From positions 124,001-188,000 of the forward strand of contig NC_016835.1 of assembly GCF_000241955.1 (NCBI RefSeq): 64,000 nt of DNA, read 5' to 3'. Below, piece after piece: positions 34,387 to 43,066 of the stretch (within the stretch, counting starts at the first letter, position 1; each line of letters starts with the position of its first letter). The DNA comes from Rahnella aquatilis CIP 78.65 = ATCC 33071. Its GTDB lineage: Bacteria > Pseudomonadota > Gammaproteobacteria > Enterobacterales > Enterobacteriaceae. The notes beneath the pieces were generated by a model, which saw only the letters and a program-made list of their open reading frames with translations, had not been told where the DNA came from and ran no database searches. Position numbers and translations under genes: made by a program.

Positions 34387-36762
34387 ATGAAAAATAAATG
34401 TGACATAATTTCAAACGTTACCCGGCGTGATTTCGTTAAGGTCAGCAGCATGGTGGCTGCGCTTCCTCTGGTCGGATTCAAATTCAGTCATGCCGCCGAT
34501 AAATCCTCCGTTACCTCGTCAGGATTAGTGCCCTCTCCGGTCAACGTGGTGGCGACATGTAGTACGTTTGACTGCGGCGGGAAATGCGATATCCGGGCGC
34601 ATGTTCAGGACGGTGCAGTCATTCAAATTACCACGCGGCCCGATGCAGAACTTGACCCGGACATGCCGGTGATGCGCGCCTGTGTGCGTGGACGGAGTTA
34701 CCGGAAATTTGTCTATCACCCGGATCGTCTGAAATATCCGATGAAGCGCGTGGGCAAACGCGGCGAGGGTAAATTTGTCCGGATAAGCTGGGACGAAGCG
34801 ACGACACTTATCGCCGATAATCTGCAACGTATTACGAAAAAATACGGACCGTCATCGCGTTACGTTCATGTGGGAACCGCGGTCAGCGGCGGCGCATTCT
34901 CCGGCGATACGATGGCCCGCCGGTTATTGAATCTGACCGGCGGTCATCTTAGTTCCTACCATTCTGTCAGTATGGGAAATACGGCGGCGGCGACGCCTTA
35001 CACCTACGGCACGGCGGCGAGCGGTAACACGCTGGATACGCTGGCAGATACGCCACTGGTGATCCTGTGGGGGCATAATCCGACAGAAACCATCTTTGGT
35101 CACACCAATCACTATTTTCAGCAGATGAAGCAAAACGGCACGCGCTTCATTGTGGTAGATCCGCGCTATTCAGATACCGCTTCTTCGCTGGCGGATGAAT
35201 GGATCCCGCTGCGTCCTTCAACGGATAACGCGCTTATGGATGCGATGATGTATGTCATCGTCAGCGAAAATCTGCACGATAATGCCTTCATCGAGCGCTA
35301 TACGCTGGGATTTGATGAAAGCTCAATGCCTGAAGATGTACCGCCAGACGAATCGCTGATGTCGTATCTGACCGGGGTGAAAGACGGCGTCGTGAAAACC
35401 CCTGAGTGGGCAGAAGTGATCACCCATGTTCCTGCTCAGACCATCCGCCGGCTGGCCAGAGAGTATGCAACAACCAAACCTGCCGCACTGATCCAGGGCT
35501 GGGGACCACAGCGGCATAATTGCGGCGAACGCACCGCGCGCGGCTCGACATTGCTGGCTACCCTTACCGGGAATGTCGGGATCAAAGGCGGCTGGGCTGG
35601 TGGCTACGGGGGTATCGGCAACCGTAAATTCACCACAGGGCCGGAGATGCCGGACAATCCGGTGAAACAAAAAATCTCGGTAATGAACTGGGTGCAGGCA
35701 GCGGATGACGCGAGTCTGGTCACGCCGCAGGACGGGCTGACCGGCGGGGATAAACTCGACAGCAATATCCGCATTCTTTTCTCGCTGGCGGGTAATTATC
35801 TGGCTAACCAGAACCCGGATATCCACCAGGCCGTAAAGGTGCTCGAAGATGAATCGAAAATTGAATTCATTGTTGCCAGCGATCTTTACCTCACGCCAAG
35901 CGCTAAATATGTCGATCTGTTGTTGCCCGAAACCAGCTTTATGGAGCGCTGGAACATTGGCGAAACCTGGGGAACAGGTAATTACCTGATGCTGTCGGAA
36001 AAGCTCATCGAGCCACCTTTCGAAAGTCGTTCTGACTACGACTGGTTGCGCGAGGTGGCGGCGAAATTGGGTGTTGAACAAGAATTCAGCCAGGGTCGGA
36101 CAGAGAAAGAATGGATTACTCACATCTGGGAGAAAACCCGTCAGGCGATGCCTGATGAGAAACTCCCGACATTTAAAGAACTGTTGGTAACGCGTCGTCA
36201 TCTGTTCAAAAGCGAGCCATATGTGGCGTTTGAAGATAATATCCGCGACCCGAAAAATCATCCTTTCCAGACACCTTCCGGAAAAATCGAGATTTTCTCG
36301 CGCAGGCTTTATGACATGCACCATCCGGAAATCCCGGCATTATCGCACTATGTGCCCGCTCACGAAGGGCCGGAAGATCCGCTGGCGGAAAAATTTCCGT
36401 TGCAGATGATTACCTGGAAAGGCAAGAACCGTGCGAATTCCACGCAGTATGCCAACCCGTGGCTGCAGGAAGTTCAGGAACAAAAGTTATGGATCAATCC
36501 GCTGGATGCTCATCGTCGTGGTATTGCCCAGGGCGACCTTGTGCGTATTCACAATGACCGCGGCGTGACACAAATCCCGGCGGAAGTGACTCAGCGGATT
36601 ATGCCCGGCGTGGTGGCTATGCAGGCCGGTGCCTGGTGGCAACCGGATGCCCGCGGTGTCGATCACGGCGGTTGCGCTAACGTACTCAGTTCGGCGCGTA
36701 TTACCGCGCTGGCAAAAGGGAATTCCCATCAGACTATGCTTGTGGAGGTTATTAAAGCATGA
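34387..36762 (+). CDS. dmsA: Molybdopterin oxidoreductase catalytic subunit, DmsA-like, Tat-exported
   Basis: This 791-residue molybdoenzyme of the DMSO reductase family has a twin-arginine signal, NVTRRDFVKVSSMVAALPLV. The N-terminal cysteine cluster CSTFDCGGKCDIRAHVQDG with RACVRGRSYRKFVYHPDRLK binds a 4Fe-4S centre, and RPSTDNALMDAMMY and the C-terminal molybdopterin-dinucleotide domain (LWINPLDAHRRGIAQGDLVR) follow. DmsA-type enzymes reduce S-oxides or N-oxides at the periplasmic face with electrons from menaquinol. It is the first of four overlapping genes. The family also includes selenate- and tetrathionate-type members, so DMSO is the default, not proven, substrate. Confidence 0.85.
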   Translation: MKNKCDIISNVTRRDFVKVSSMVAALPLVGFKFSHAADKSSVTSSGLVPSPVNVVATCSTFDCGGKCDIRAHVQDGAVIQITTRPDAELDPDMPVMRACVRGRSYRKFVYHPDRLKYPMKRVGKRGEGKFVRISWDEATTLIADNLQRITKKYGPSSRYVHVGTAVSGGAFSGDTMARRLLNLTGGHLSSYHSVSMGNTAAATPYTYGTAASGNTLDTLADTPLVILWGHNPTETIFGHTNHYFQQMKQNGTRFIVVDPRYSDTASSLADEWIPLRPSTDNALMDAMMYVIVSENLHDNAFIERYTLGFDESSMPEDVPPDESLMSYLTGVKDGVVKTPEWAEVITHVPAQTIRRLAREYATTKPAALIQGWGPQRHNCGERTARGSTLLATLTGNVGIKGGWAGGYGGIGNRKFTTGPEMPDNPVKQKISVMNWVQAADDASLVTPQDGLTGGDKLDSNIRILFSLAGNYLANQNPDIHQAVKVLEDESKIEFIVASDLYLTPSAKYVDLLLPETSFMERWNIGETWGTGNYLMLSEKLIEPPFESRSDYDWLREVAAKLGVEQEFSQGRTEKEWITHIWEKTRQAMPDEKLPTFKELLVTRRHLFKSEPYVAFEDNIRDPKNHPFQTPSGKIEIFSRRLYDMHHPEIPALSHYVPAHEGPEDPLAEKFPLQMITWKGKNRANSTQYANPWLQEVQEQKLWINPLDAHRRGIAQGDLVRIHNDRGVTQIPAEVTQRIMPGVVAMQAGAWWQPDARGVDHGGCANVLSSARITALAKGNSHQTMLVEVIKA

Positions 36763-37379
36763 GCCAGTTTACAGATTATCCTCCGGTCAGCGATCGCCAG
36801 CTCGGCTTCTATATCGACTCCTCCCGTTGTTCCGGCTGCAAAGCCTGTCAGGTCGCCTGCAAAGATAAAAACAATCTTGAAGTGGGCAGGCGTTTTCGTC
36901 GTATCTATGAAATCAAAGGGGGCGGTTTCATCCCCACAGGCATGGGCGGAATGGTCAACAACGTGTACGCCTATACGCTGTCTATTTCCTGCAATCACTG
37001 CAACGACCCGGTTTGTACTAAAAATTGCCCGACGACGGCCATGCATAAACGTCCCGGTGACGGCATCGTGCGGGTGAATACCGATAAATGCGTCGGTTGC
37101 GGATACTGTGCGTGGTCTTGCCCGTACGGTGCTCCTCAGCTCAATACGCAGACCGGTCAGATGTCGAAATGTGATTTCTGTATCGATTTGCAGGTAACCG
37201 GTCAGCAGCCTGTGTGCGTCTCGACCTGTCCGTTAGGCGCTATTAAGTTTGGTCCGATCGATGAGTTACGGGCGAAATACGGCAGTCTTTGTGATGTTCA
37301 GGGATTACCGGATTCCGCGCTGACTCAGCCTAATCTGGTCATCAAACCGCACCAGGGTGCGGAAAAAAGGAGTCAATAA
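36759..37379 (+). CDS. dmsB: Four-cluster ferredoxin subunit, DmsB-like
   Basis: This 206-residue electron-transfer subunit has four 4Fe-4S cysteine groups: CSGCKACQVACKDKNNL, CNHCNDPVCTKNCPTTAMHK, CVGCGYCAWSCPYGAPQLN and CDFCIDLQVTGQQPVCVSTC. This is the DmsB/PsrB layout, passing electrons from the membrane anchor to DmsA. It overlaps dmsA by four bases and dmsC by one. Confidence 0.9.
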   Translation: MSQFTDYPPVSDRQLGFYIDSSRCSGCKACQVACKDKNNLEVGRRFRRIYEIKGGGFIPTGMGGMVNNVYAYTLSISCNHCNDPVCTKNCPTTAMHKRPGDGIVRVNTDKCVGCGYCAWSCPYGAPQLNTQTGQMSKCDFCIDLQVTGQQPVCVSTCPLGAIKFGPIDELRAKYGSLCDVQGLPDSALTQPNLVIKPHQGAEKRSQ

Positions 37380-38227
37380 TGCTGCAGGAATGGCCACTTA
37401 TCATCTTCACACTGCTGCTCCAGCTTTCCGTGGGCAGCATCGTTTTCATCACCTTTACGCTGATTTATGGCGCTGACAACCTGAACGCGCAGGATAAATG
37501 GCGCGTTGCCACACCGGCAATGTTGCTGGCTTTCATCACAGGTGCGCTGGGGCTGATGGTTTCGACAGCGCATCTGGGCTACCCGCTGAATGCCTTCCAC
37601 GCGCTGAGCCACATCAGCAGTTCCTGGCTGAGCCGGGAAATTGTCTTCGCCAGTCTTTATCTGGGTATGCTGGGATTGACAACGTTGATTGCCCTGATGT
37701 TAAAGCGCGTCATGACGTCGTTGTTGCTGCTCGCTTCATTGTTGGGACTGACTGATCTGTTTTGTATGAGCGCGGTTTACGTTCACGCTTCGGTCGTGAC
37801 CTGGATGCACGTCAATACTTACGTCATGTTTTATGGTGCGGCGCTCAGCCTGGGCGCGATTGCCGGGCTTTGGCGGATTTCGCGCTGTCCGTGGCTGCCA
37901 TGGCAGCTTGCCCGACGTTTAGCCGGCTTCGGCATCGGCCTGTTGATTGCGGTAACGCTGATGCGTTTGCTGGAACAACTGCTGTATCTGGGCTATCTGG
38001 GCGGCGTGAACAGTGATGTCATCACTTTCCCGCACCAGCCGCTGGTCGCTTTTGACCAGTCGCAGACATTGCGGTTGGTTGCATGGGTGATACTGATTGC
38101 AGGTACGGGCGCGACGGCATATAGCGGGCAAAATCACCGTATTCGTGGGGGATTACTGTCCGCGGGTGGGATCCTGATGCTGCTTGCTGAAATAATGTTG
38201 CGTTTTAACTTCTTCAGCATTCACTGA
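37379..38227 (+). CDS. dmsC: Membrane anchor subunit, DmsC-like
   Basis: This 282-residue integral membrane protein has eight predicted spans. The N-terminus MLQEWPLIIFTLLLQLSVGS and the STAHLGYPLNAFHALSHISS segment are typical of DmsC, the menaquinol-oxidising anchor. The start overlaps the dmsB stop (TAATG) and the stop overlaps the next gene (TGATG), so all four proteins come from one coupled message. Confidence 0.88.
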   Translation: MLQEWPLIIFTLLLQLSVGSIVFITFTLIYGADNLNAQDKWRVATPAMLLAFITGALGLMVSTAHLGYPLNAFHALSHISSSWLSREIVFASLYLGMLGLTTLIALMLKRVMTSLLLLASLLGLTDLFCMSAVYVHASVVTWMHVNTYVMFYGAALSLGAIAGLWRISRCPWLPWQLARRLAGFGIGLLIAVTLMRLLEQLLYLGYLGGVNSDVITFPHQPLVAFDQSQTLRLVAWVILIAGTGATAYSGQNHRIRGGLLSAGGILMLLAEIMLRFNFFSIH

Positions 38228-39102
38228 TGGAGGTATTTTCGCTTAATGACCGTCCGCGCTTTACGGGTGCCGGAAAGGCATGCGTCCGCAACACCGTGAA
38301 AAATAGCCGCTGCGTAGCCTGCGCGGAAGTTTGCCCGACAGGGGCTGTCACGTTCAATAAAGAAAAAATGATGGTGATTAATCCGCAGGCCTGTATCGGC
38401 TGCGGGTATTGTCTTTTTAACTGCCCGACGGGTGCGCCGGAGGGTATTTCACCGGCGCAAAGGCATTATCGCGGTGACCGGCTGGTGACGCCGCTCAGCA
38501 CTATTGCGCCATGCCCGGAAGAATTACTGATGTGGCACAGTGAATACGGCATTCGTTTTGTTGAGATGACAGCGGACAGCGCGGCTGGCTGGTTTCTGGC
38601 CGTCGCCACGCTGAATGTTCGTCTGAAACAAATGCAGGAACCACTGTGGAATATTGTGCCGCCGTCCCGGCAAACGTTCAACGGTTCACGCCGCCGGTGG
38701 TTGCATCTTAAAAACGAAGGCGCTTCTGCCGGTAACGTTCCTGTCGGGCGTCGGTCCAGGCGCACCCGTTTTACGCAGATCAGCGAATATCACCTTGATC
38801 TCGACAAAGGCCGTTGCGCCCTCTGCGGTGCCTGTAGCCGGATTTGCCCCGAACAAGCCATCTGCCTGGATAATCTCGCGTTAACGCTGGATCCTGTGAA
38901 GTGTACCGGTTGTGGCAACTGCGAAGCGGTTTGCTTCGACGGCGCGTTATTCGTGCGTGAAAGCAATGAAGGTACATTAACCGTTTACAGCCTTGAACAA
39001 GCACAATGCCGGGTATGTCGCCACTTATTTCCCGCCTGGTCCGCCCGGGATAATGAATGTCCGGTTTGCCGCCGCCATGCTTTTGGAATGCGTGAAGCCT
39101 GA
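38227..39102 (+). CDS. Polyferredoxin-like protein in the dms operon (NapF-like)
   Basis: This 291-residue cytosolic-looking iron-sulphur protein has no signal or span. It has four 4Fe-4S motifs: CVACAEVCPTGAV, CIGCGYCLFNCPTGAP, CALCGACSRICPEQAICL and CTGCGNCEAVCFDGAL. A C-terminal CRVCRHLF ... CPVCRRHAF pair looks like a zinc ribbon. About 120 residues of non-ferredoxin sequence separate the two cluster pairs. NapF-type proteins help load clusters or molybdenum cofactor onto reductases in the cytoplasm before Tat export, and a maturation role for DmsA is the best guess. It is not part of the classical three-gene dms operon of E. coli. Confidence 0.75.
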   Translation: MEVFSLNDRPRFTGAGKACVRNTVKNSRCVACAEVCPTGAVTFNKEKMMVINPQACIGCGYCLFNCPTGAPEGISPAQRHYRGDRLVTPLSTIAPCPEELLMWHSEYGIRFVEMTADSAAGWFLAVATLNVRLKQMQEPLWNIVPPSRQTFNGSRRRWLHLKNEGASAGNVPVGRRSRRTRFTQISEYHLDLDKGRCALCGACSRICPEQAICLDNLALTLDPVKCTGCGNCEAVCFDGALFVRESNEGTLTVYSLEQAQCRVCRHLFPAWSARDNECPVCRRHAFGMREA

Positions 39103-39299
39103 AATGAAAATCCCGGCGTGACTGCGTTACACTACGGGGATCACTTTTGGTTCAATTTTTATACTTTCTGACGCAAACGAGCCTATTTTCGGGTCAGAGA
39201 AGTCTGTTTACACGGCGATGAAGCGTCAGGTTTTGCCTGAAACGGCGCAAACCTATATTCTATCGGCCAATTTACTGAGACAGTTGCAATGAGGTCTAT

Positions 39300-40496
39300 A
39301 TGATTATCAAACCACGTATCCGTGGCTTTATCTGTGTTACTGCCCATCCGGAAGGTTGCAAGGCGAACGTTAAAGAACAAATCGACTACGTTACCGCGCA
39401 AGGCAAAATCGCAGGCGGTCCTAAAAAAGTCCTGGTGATCGGCGCTTCTACCGGTTACGGCCTCGCTGCCCGCATCTCTGCTGCTTTCGGTTCTGACGCT
39501 GCCACGCTGGGCATCTTCTTCGAACGTCCGGGCGATGAATCCAAAACCGCCACTGCGGGCTGGTATAACTCAGCCGCATTCGAAGAATTCGCCGATGCGA
39601 AAGGCCTGTACGCAAAAAGTATCAACGGTGACGCGTTCTCCGATGAAGTGAAGCAAAAGACCATTGAGCTGATCAAACAAGATTTGGGTCAGGTTGATCT
39701 GGTGGTTTACAGCCTGGCAGCACCGCGCCGCACCCATCCTAAAACCGGTGAAGTGTTCAACTCCACCCTGAAACCAATCGGTAAACAAGTCACCATTCGC
39801 GGCATCAATACCGACAAAGAAACCATCAACGAAACCACGCTGGAACCGGCAACCCCGGAAGAAATCGCGGGCACAGTGGCCGTTATGGGTGGCGAAGACT
39901 GGCAGATGTGGATCGACGACCTGAAAGCCGCCGGTGTGCTGGCTGAAGGCGCGAAAACTACCGCCTTCACCTACCTGGGTGAAGAAGTCACGCAGGACAT
40001 TTACTGGAACGGTTCTATCGGTGAAGCGAAGAAGGATCTGGACAAACGTGTTCTGGATATCCGCAGCACGCTGGCAGAACAGGGCGGCGATGCACGCGTT
40101 TCCGTACTGAAAGCCGTTGTGACGCAGGCGAGTTCTGCTATTCCGGTGATGCCGCTGTACCTTTCCCTGCTGTTCAAAGTGATGAAAGAAAAGGGCACTC
40201 ATGAAGGGTGTATCGAGCAGGTCTACGGTCTGTACAAAGACAGCCTGTACGGCGCTGAGCCACTGGTCGATAACGAAGGCCGTCTGCGCGCTGACCTCAA
40301 AGAGATCGCGCCGGAAGTGCAGGAAGAAGTCGGTAAACTGTGGAATGAAGTCACTAACGACAACATCGCTGAACTGACTGATTTCGCGGGCTATAAAAGC
40401 GAGTTCATGCGTCTGTTCGGCTTTGGCCTGAACGGTGTTGATTACGCTGCCGACACCAATCCGGACGTGAAAATCAAACATCTGATCCAGATGTAA
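39300..40496 (+). CDS. fabV: NADH-dependent trans-2-enoyl-ACP/CoA reductase
   Basis: This 398-residue enoyl reductase of the FabV class catalyses the last step of fatty acid elongation. The start [20 protein letters not shown] is diagnostic. The NADH site is [20 protein letters not shown] and the catalytic Tyr-x8-Lys is in [15 protein letters not shown]. FabV is longer than FabI (about 260 residues) and insensitive to triclosan. GAGG lies five bases before the ATG. Its presence on a plasmid-type replicon would be notable if the chromosome also has fabI. Confidence 0.95.
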   Translation: MIIKPRIRGFICVTAHPEGCKANVKEQIDYVTAQGKIAGGPKKVLVIGASTGYGLAARISAAFGSDAATLGIFFERPGDESKTATAGWYNSAAFEEFADAKGLYAKSINGDAFSDEVKQKTIELIKQDLGQVDLVVYSLAAPRRTHPKTGEVFNSTLKPIGKQVTIRGINTDKETINETTLEPATPEEIAGTVAVMGGEDWQMWIDDLKAAGVLAEGAKTTAFTYLGEEVTQDIYWNGSIGEAKKDLDKRVLDIRSTLAEQGGDARVSVLKAVVTQASSAIPVMPLYLSLLFKVMKEKGTHEGCIEQVYGLYKDSLYGAEPLVDNEGRLRADLKEIAPEVQEEVGKLWNEVTNDNIAELTDFAGYKSEFMRLFGFGLNGVDYAADTNPDVKIKHLIQM

Positions 40497-40524
40497 TGTG
40501 ATTTAACGGACAAAAGATTACTGA

Positions 40525-40563
40525 GAACCCGCATTCGCCGAAAGGTGGGTGTGGGTTTTTTTT
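40525..40563 (+). terminator. fabV terminator
   Basis: AACCCGCA and TGTGGGTT arms enclose a GC loop, then eight Ts follow. A decayed copy of this hairpin, with the fabV tail before it, occurs at 41988-42064. Confidence 0.75.
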
Positions 40564-40597
40564 ATCAATAACCTCATGTCGTGTTGAGTAGATTCTA

Positions 40598-40624
40598 AAA
40601 AGCCACTTTTGAAAGCGGCTTTTA
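40598..40624. terminator. Hairpin downstream of the TM2 gene
   Basis: The arms AAAAGCCACTTT and AAAGCGGCTTTT (one unpaired base) enclose a two-base loop and lie 17 bases past the TM2 protein stop, with T/A-rich flanks on both strands. Confidence 0.65.
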
Positions 40625-40640
40625 TAATCAAATAATTAAC

Positions 40641-40943
40641 TCAACCGTATTTTTTGGCGAAGTTTTCATCTGAATCGCACAGATAAATAATGAATTCAAT
40701 GAAGGCAATTATTGAAGGAATAAATGTCCAGCAGAAGATGAGGTATAAGAACCCTTGCCCGATTTTACCCAGATAAAACTTATGAACACCAAAACCACCC
40801 AGGAAGAATGCTAACAAAGCAGCAGCAACCCTGCTTTTAGTCCCCTGAGGATTAATACTTTGAGTTGCTCCACAATGCGGGCATGATTTAGCCGACTCGT
40901 GGATCTCCTTTCCGCATCCTCTACAAAAAACCATAGATCCCAT
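40641..40943 (-). CDS. Zinc-ribbon TM2-domain membrane protein
   Basis: This 100-residue protein has an N-terminal zinc ribbon (CRGCGKEIHESAKSCPHCG) followed by a TM2 domain with two spans: RVAAALLAFFLGGFGVHKFY, then GQGFLYLIFCWTFIPSIIAF. The GGFGVHKFYLG turn is the TM2 signature. Function in bacteria is not established. It seems to be an insertion within the first unit of the local tandem duplication. An ATG nine bases inside the frame (40935, MVFCRGCG) is an equally good start. Confidence 0.85.
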   Translation of the reverse strand: MGSMVFCRGCGKEIHESAKSCPHCGATQSINPQGTKSRVAAALLAFFLGGFGVHKFYLGKIGQGFLYLIFCWTFIPSIIAFIEFIIYLCDSDENFAKKYG

Positions 40944-41153
40944 TTCTATTTCCTTACAGGTTGTTATTAGGACTAATCTTACCCGTTATAGGTGTTAAGA
41001 AAAAGAAAATGATGCTGCTGCATGTTGACGAGCGCGGCTTTCAGTCATTGGACCGGATGAGCAGTGACCTTATGTAAACCTTTCCCCAATATAAAAAAAG
41101 CCGCAATCCTTAAAGCCTGAGGTGTTTTCATTTCATAACGGCTTGATCTGCAA

Positions 41154-41209
41154 ATCAGCCATGAGCCACTTGGTGATTGATAGCGAAAAGGTCGCGGTGT
41201 TAGCCATGT
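41154..41209 (-). pseudogene. Decayed 3' end of a DUF1471 gene copy
   Basis: This 56-base segment matches the 3' end of the DUF1471 gene (42121-42175), with CAGCCAT, TGATTGATA and AAAAGGTCGCGGTG shared in order. No frame survives further upstream. It is the copy-A trace of the duplicated block. Confidence 0.6.
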
Positions 41210-41284
41210 TCTTATGGGTTACAGATTCGCAATTTTTTGAAATAGCCACTATAAAGGGCGCATTCCGCGCCCTGATATCGATTT

Positions 41285-41545
41285 CTATATTCTGTTCGAC
41301 GATCTCACCGTCCGCTGAATACGTTCACGGGTCCTGGGATCAAAATACCGGCTTGGCCAGATGGTGCTTGGGTGTATTTCCAGTGCCTGGGCAATCAGGA
41401 GTTCACCTTTCGGCCAGGGTCTTGAAAGTGCGTTAGACAGCGTCGAGGAACTCAGACCGGCAGCGCGGGAAACGGCGGCCAGCGTTGTGCCTTTCTTACG
41501 CAATGCAGCAATGATATCGGCCTGATGCCAGTCGTGATTATTCAT
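41285..41545 (-). CDS. Nlp/Ner-family DNA-binding regulator
   Basis: This 86-residue helix-turn-helix protein of the Ner/Nlp (SfsB) group has the core DWHQADIIAALRKKGTTLAA, SRAAGLSSSTLSNALSRPWP and the segment from LEIHPSTIWPSRYFD. Relatives are Mu Ner and chromosomal Nlp, small repressors or activators. It is copy A of a duplicated gene; the copy-B version at 42684-42797 is broken. Confidence 0.85.
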   Translation of the reverse strand: MNNHDWHQADIIAALRKKGTTLAAVSRAAGLSSSTLSNALSRPWPKGELLIAQALEIHPSTIWPSRYFDPRTRERIQRTVRSSNRI

Positions 41546-42121
41546 GACGGGTTGCTCCTGTTTTTGACAGCGCAGGAACAGCCGGGAAGAAGGGCAGAAA
41601 TGTAGGGGTATGTGATAGTTTCATGTTTTGAATCTCTAACGTGTGGATATAAGCCACCGACAGAGCTGCGAAACTCTTATTGGTGGTAGCTCAGACAGGG
41701 TTCGCAGTACCGGCGAACGTTAGAAACCCGGCCAACCCGAAGGTTGCCCTGCCTGAGCCACCATTGAATGTACAAACACGATATCTCTGCGTTTGACAGG
41801 TACAGGAAGGCCCAACACATAATTATGACATATGTGTTTCTAACGTGATATTCAGGCTGCGAAACCCGGCAGCGGATTTTGCCGCGGCGCACGCACTATA
41901 GCGTAATTGAGTGAGCTAAACCAACGGGCTAAGTGCGGAAATGACGGGTGCTTTCCAGAGAAATTTCAGGCGTTGCAGCGGGTTACATGATTGACCCAGA
42001 TGTAATCCGGTGACACGCTAAGAGATTGCTGAAACCCCTCATCCGCCGAAAGGTGTGTGGGGGGGGATAATGTCAAAACGCCGCACGCCTGCGGCATTTT
42101 TATAGCGACTTTCCCTGTACA
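41546..42121. other. Region upstream of nlp, with vestigial fabV tail and terminator at 41988-42064
   Basis: No certain gene. A 71-codon minus frame (41677-41892) lacks a ribosome site. Several short motifs recur here (TTAGAAACCCGGC, TTTCTAACGTG, GCTGCGAAAC), suggesting a folded leader RNA upstream of nlp. At 41988-42064 the sequence CCAGATGTAAT followed by GCCGAAAGGTGTGTGG mirrors the end of fabV and its terminator, marking the start of duplicated unit B. Confidence 0.45.
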
Positions 42122-42427
42122 TCAGCCATAAGCTACTTTGTGATTGATATGATAAAAGGTCGCGGTGGCAGCCATGACGTGTTGTTGCTCCTTGCCCGGT
42201 TTGTGCGATTCTACATGGGTAATGTGGTAGCCGACGGCGCCTGCATCCAGCGCTTTTTTTACAAATGCGTTGTTGAGTTCTTCCATGGAGGTGGCCCAGG
42301 ACACCGTGGTCACACCGACGGCCTGCAGCGAGGCAATCTCGCGATGCGATAACCCCTGGCGGACCAAAACAGGCTTAACCGCTTTGGGTGAGAATATTGA
42401 TAAAACATCATTCACTAAGCCTTTCAT
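42122..42427 (-). CDS. DUF1471 (YdgH/BhsA/McbA-like) domain protein without signal peptide
   Basis: This 101-residue protein has a C-terminal half fitting the DUF1471 stress-protein fold: LQAVGVTTVSWATSMEELNN, ALDAGAVGYHITHVE and HVMAATATFYH. DUF1471 proteins are normally periplasmic with a signal peptide. Here the N-terminus (MKGLVNDVLSIFSPKAVKPV) is only weakly hydrophobic and does not look like a normal signal. The ATG at 42427 has GGAG seven bases upstream; the earlier in-frame start at 42442 is weaker. Confidence 0.7.
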   Translation of the reverse strand: MKGLVNDVLSIFSPKAVKPVLVRQGLSHREIASLQAVGVTTVSWATSMEELNNAFVKKALDAGAVGYHITHVESHKPGKEQQHVMAATATFYHINHKVAYG

Positions 42428-42683
42428 GGATTTACTCCTCATCAGGTCATTTTTCTAAATCGGATCTTGAGTTGCACCGTTAATGAATAAGGGCGTTAGC
42501 GCACCGGAAATATTCAGCGGGCAATGCTAATAAATACCTTTTCATGTAATGACCTTTAGCTTTAATTGCTAATTCTTTGTTAATTAATCTCCCGCCACAA
42601 TTAACGCGAAAATAAAAGAGGATATTTTCACCTGGTTACAGGTCAGGTATTTTTGAAATGAGTACAAAAAGGAAGGCGTTTTG

Positions 42684-42797
42684 CGCCCGGCCTGCGGGAT
42701 GCGCATTTCACCTTTTGTCCGCGGTCCGGAGAGTGCACTGGAGAGCGTCGAAGGATTCAGACCCGCAACGCGGGAAGCGGCGGCCAGCATTGCGCTT
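42684..42797 (-). pseudogene. Broken second copy of the nlp gene
   Basis: On the minus strand the segment reads LAAASRVAGLNPSTLSSALS and then GEMRIPQ, aligning with LAAVSRAAGLSSSTLSNALS and GELLIAQ of the intact nlp at 41285-41545. The start and both flanks are lost. Confidence 0.75.
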
Positions 42798-43066
42798 CGT
42801 CAGACCGGTGCCCTCCTGTTATGTCCATTCCAAAACGAATTAAAAAATGCCTTCTGCTCCACTAATTGCGAGTCACTTCACATCATCCCTTTCAGGATAT
42901 CTATATAAAACGTCGTGCCAAATAAAAAGAAACATTGTTTCATAAAGCAAGATCCCATAACGGCTGAATAAGGTTGAATGAGATATGTTGGAAAAATGTA
43001 ACGATAAAGTTTCTTAGAAAAAGGCCGCAACTTTCAATCAAAATAAATTCAATGAAAGAGGGGAAG

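Noticed and set aside
35323..36324. 333-codon frame antisense to dmsA
   Set aside because: Shadow frame of a GC-rich coding gene; dmsA on the other strand is unambiguous.
39570..40481. 303-codon frame antisense to fabV
   Set aside because: Shadow of fabV; composition rich in Phe/His/Arg with no domain.
41677..41892. 71-codon minus frame upstream of nlp as a protein gene
   Set aside because: No ribosome site and irregular composition; the region is better explained as leader or structured DNA/RNA.
42584..42790. 68-codon minus frame as an intact regulator
   Set aside because: Only its first third resembles Nlp; the rest is unrelated and the start is missing, so it is annotated as a broken copy.
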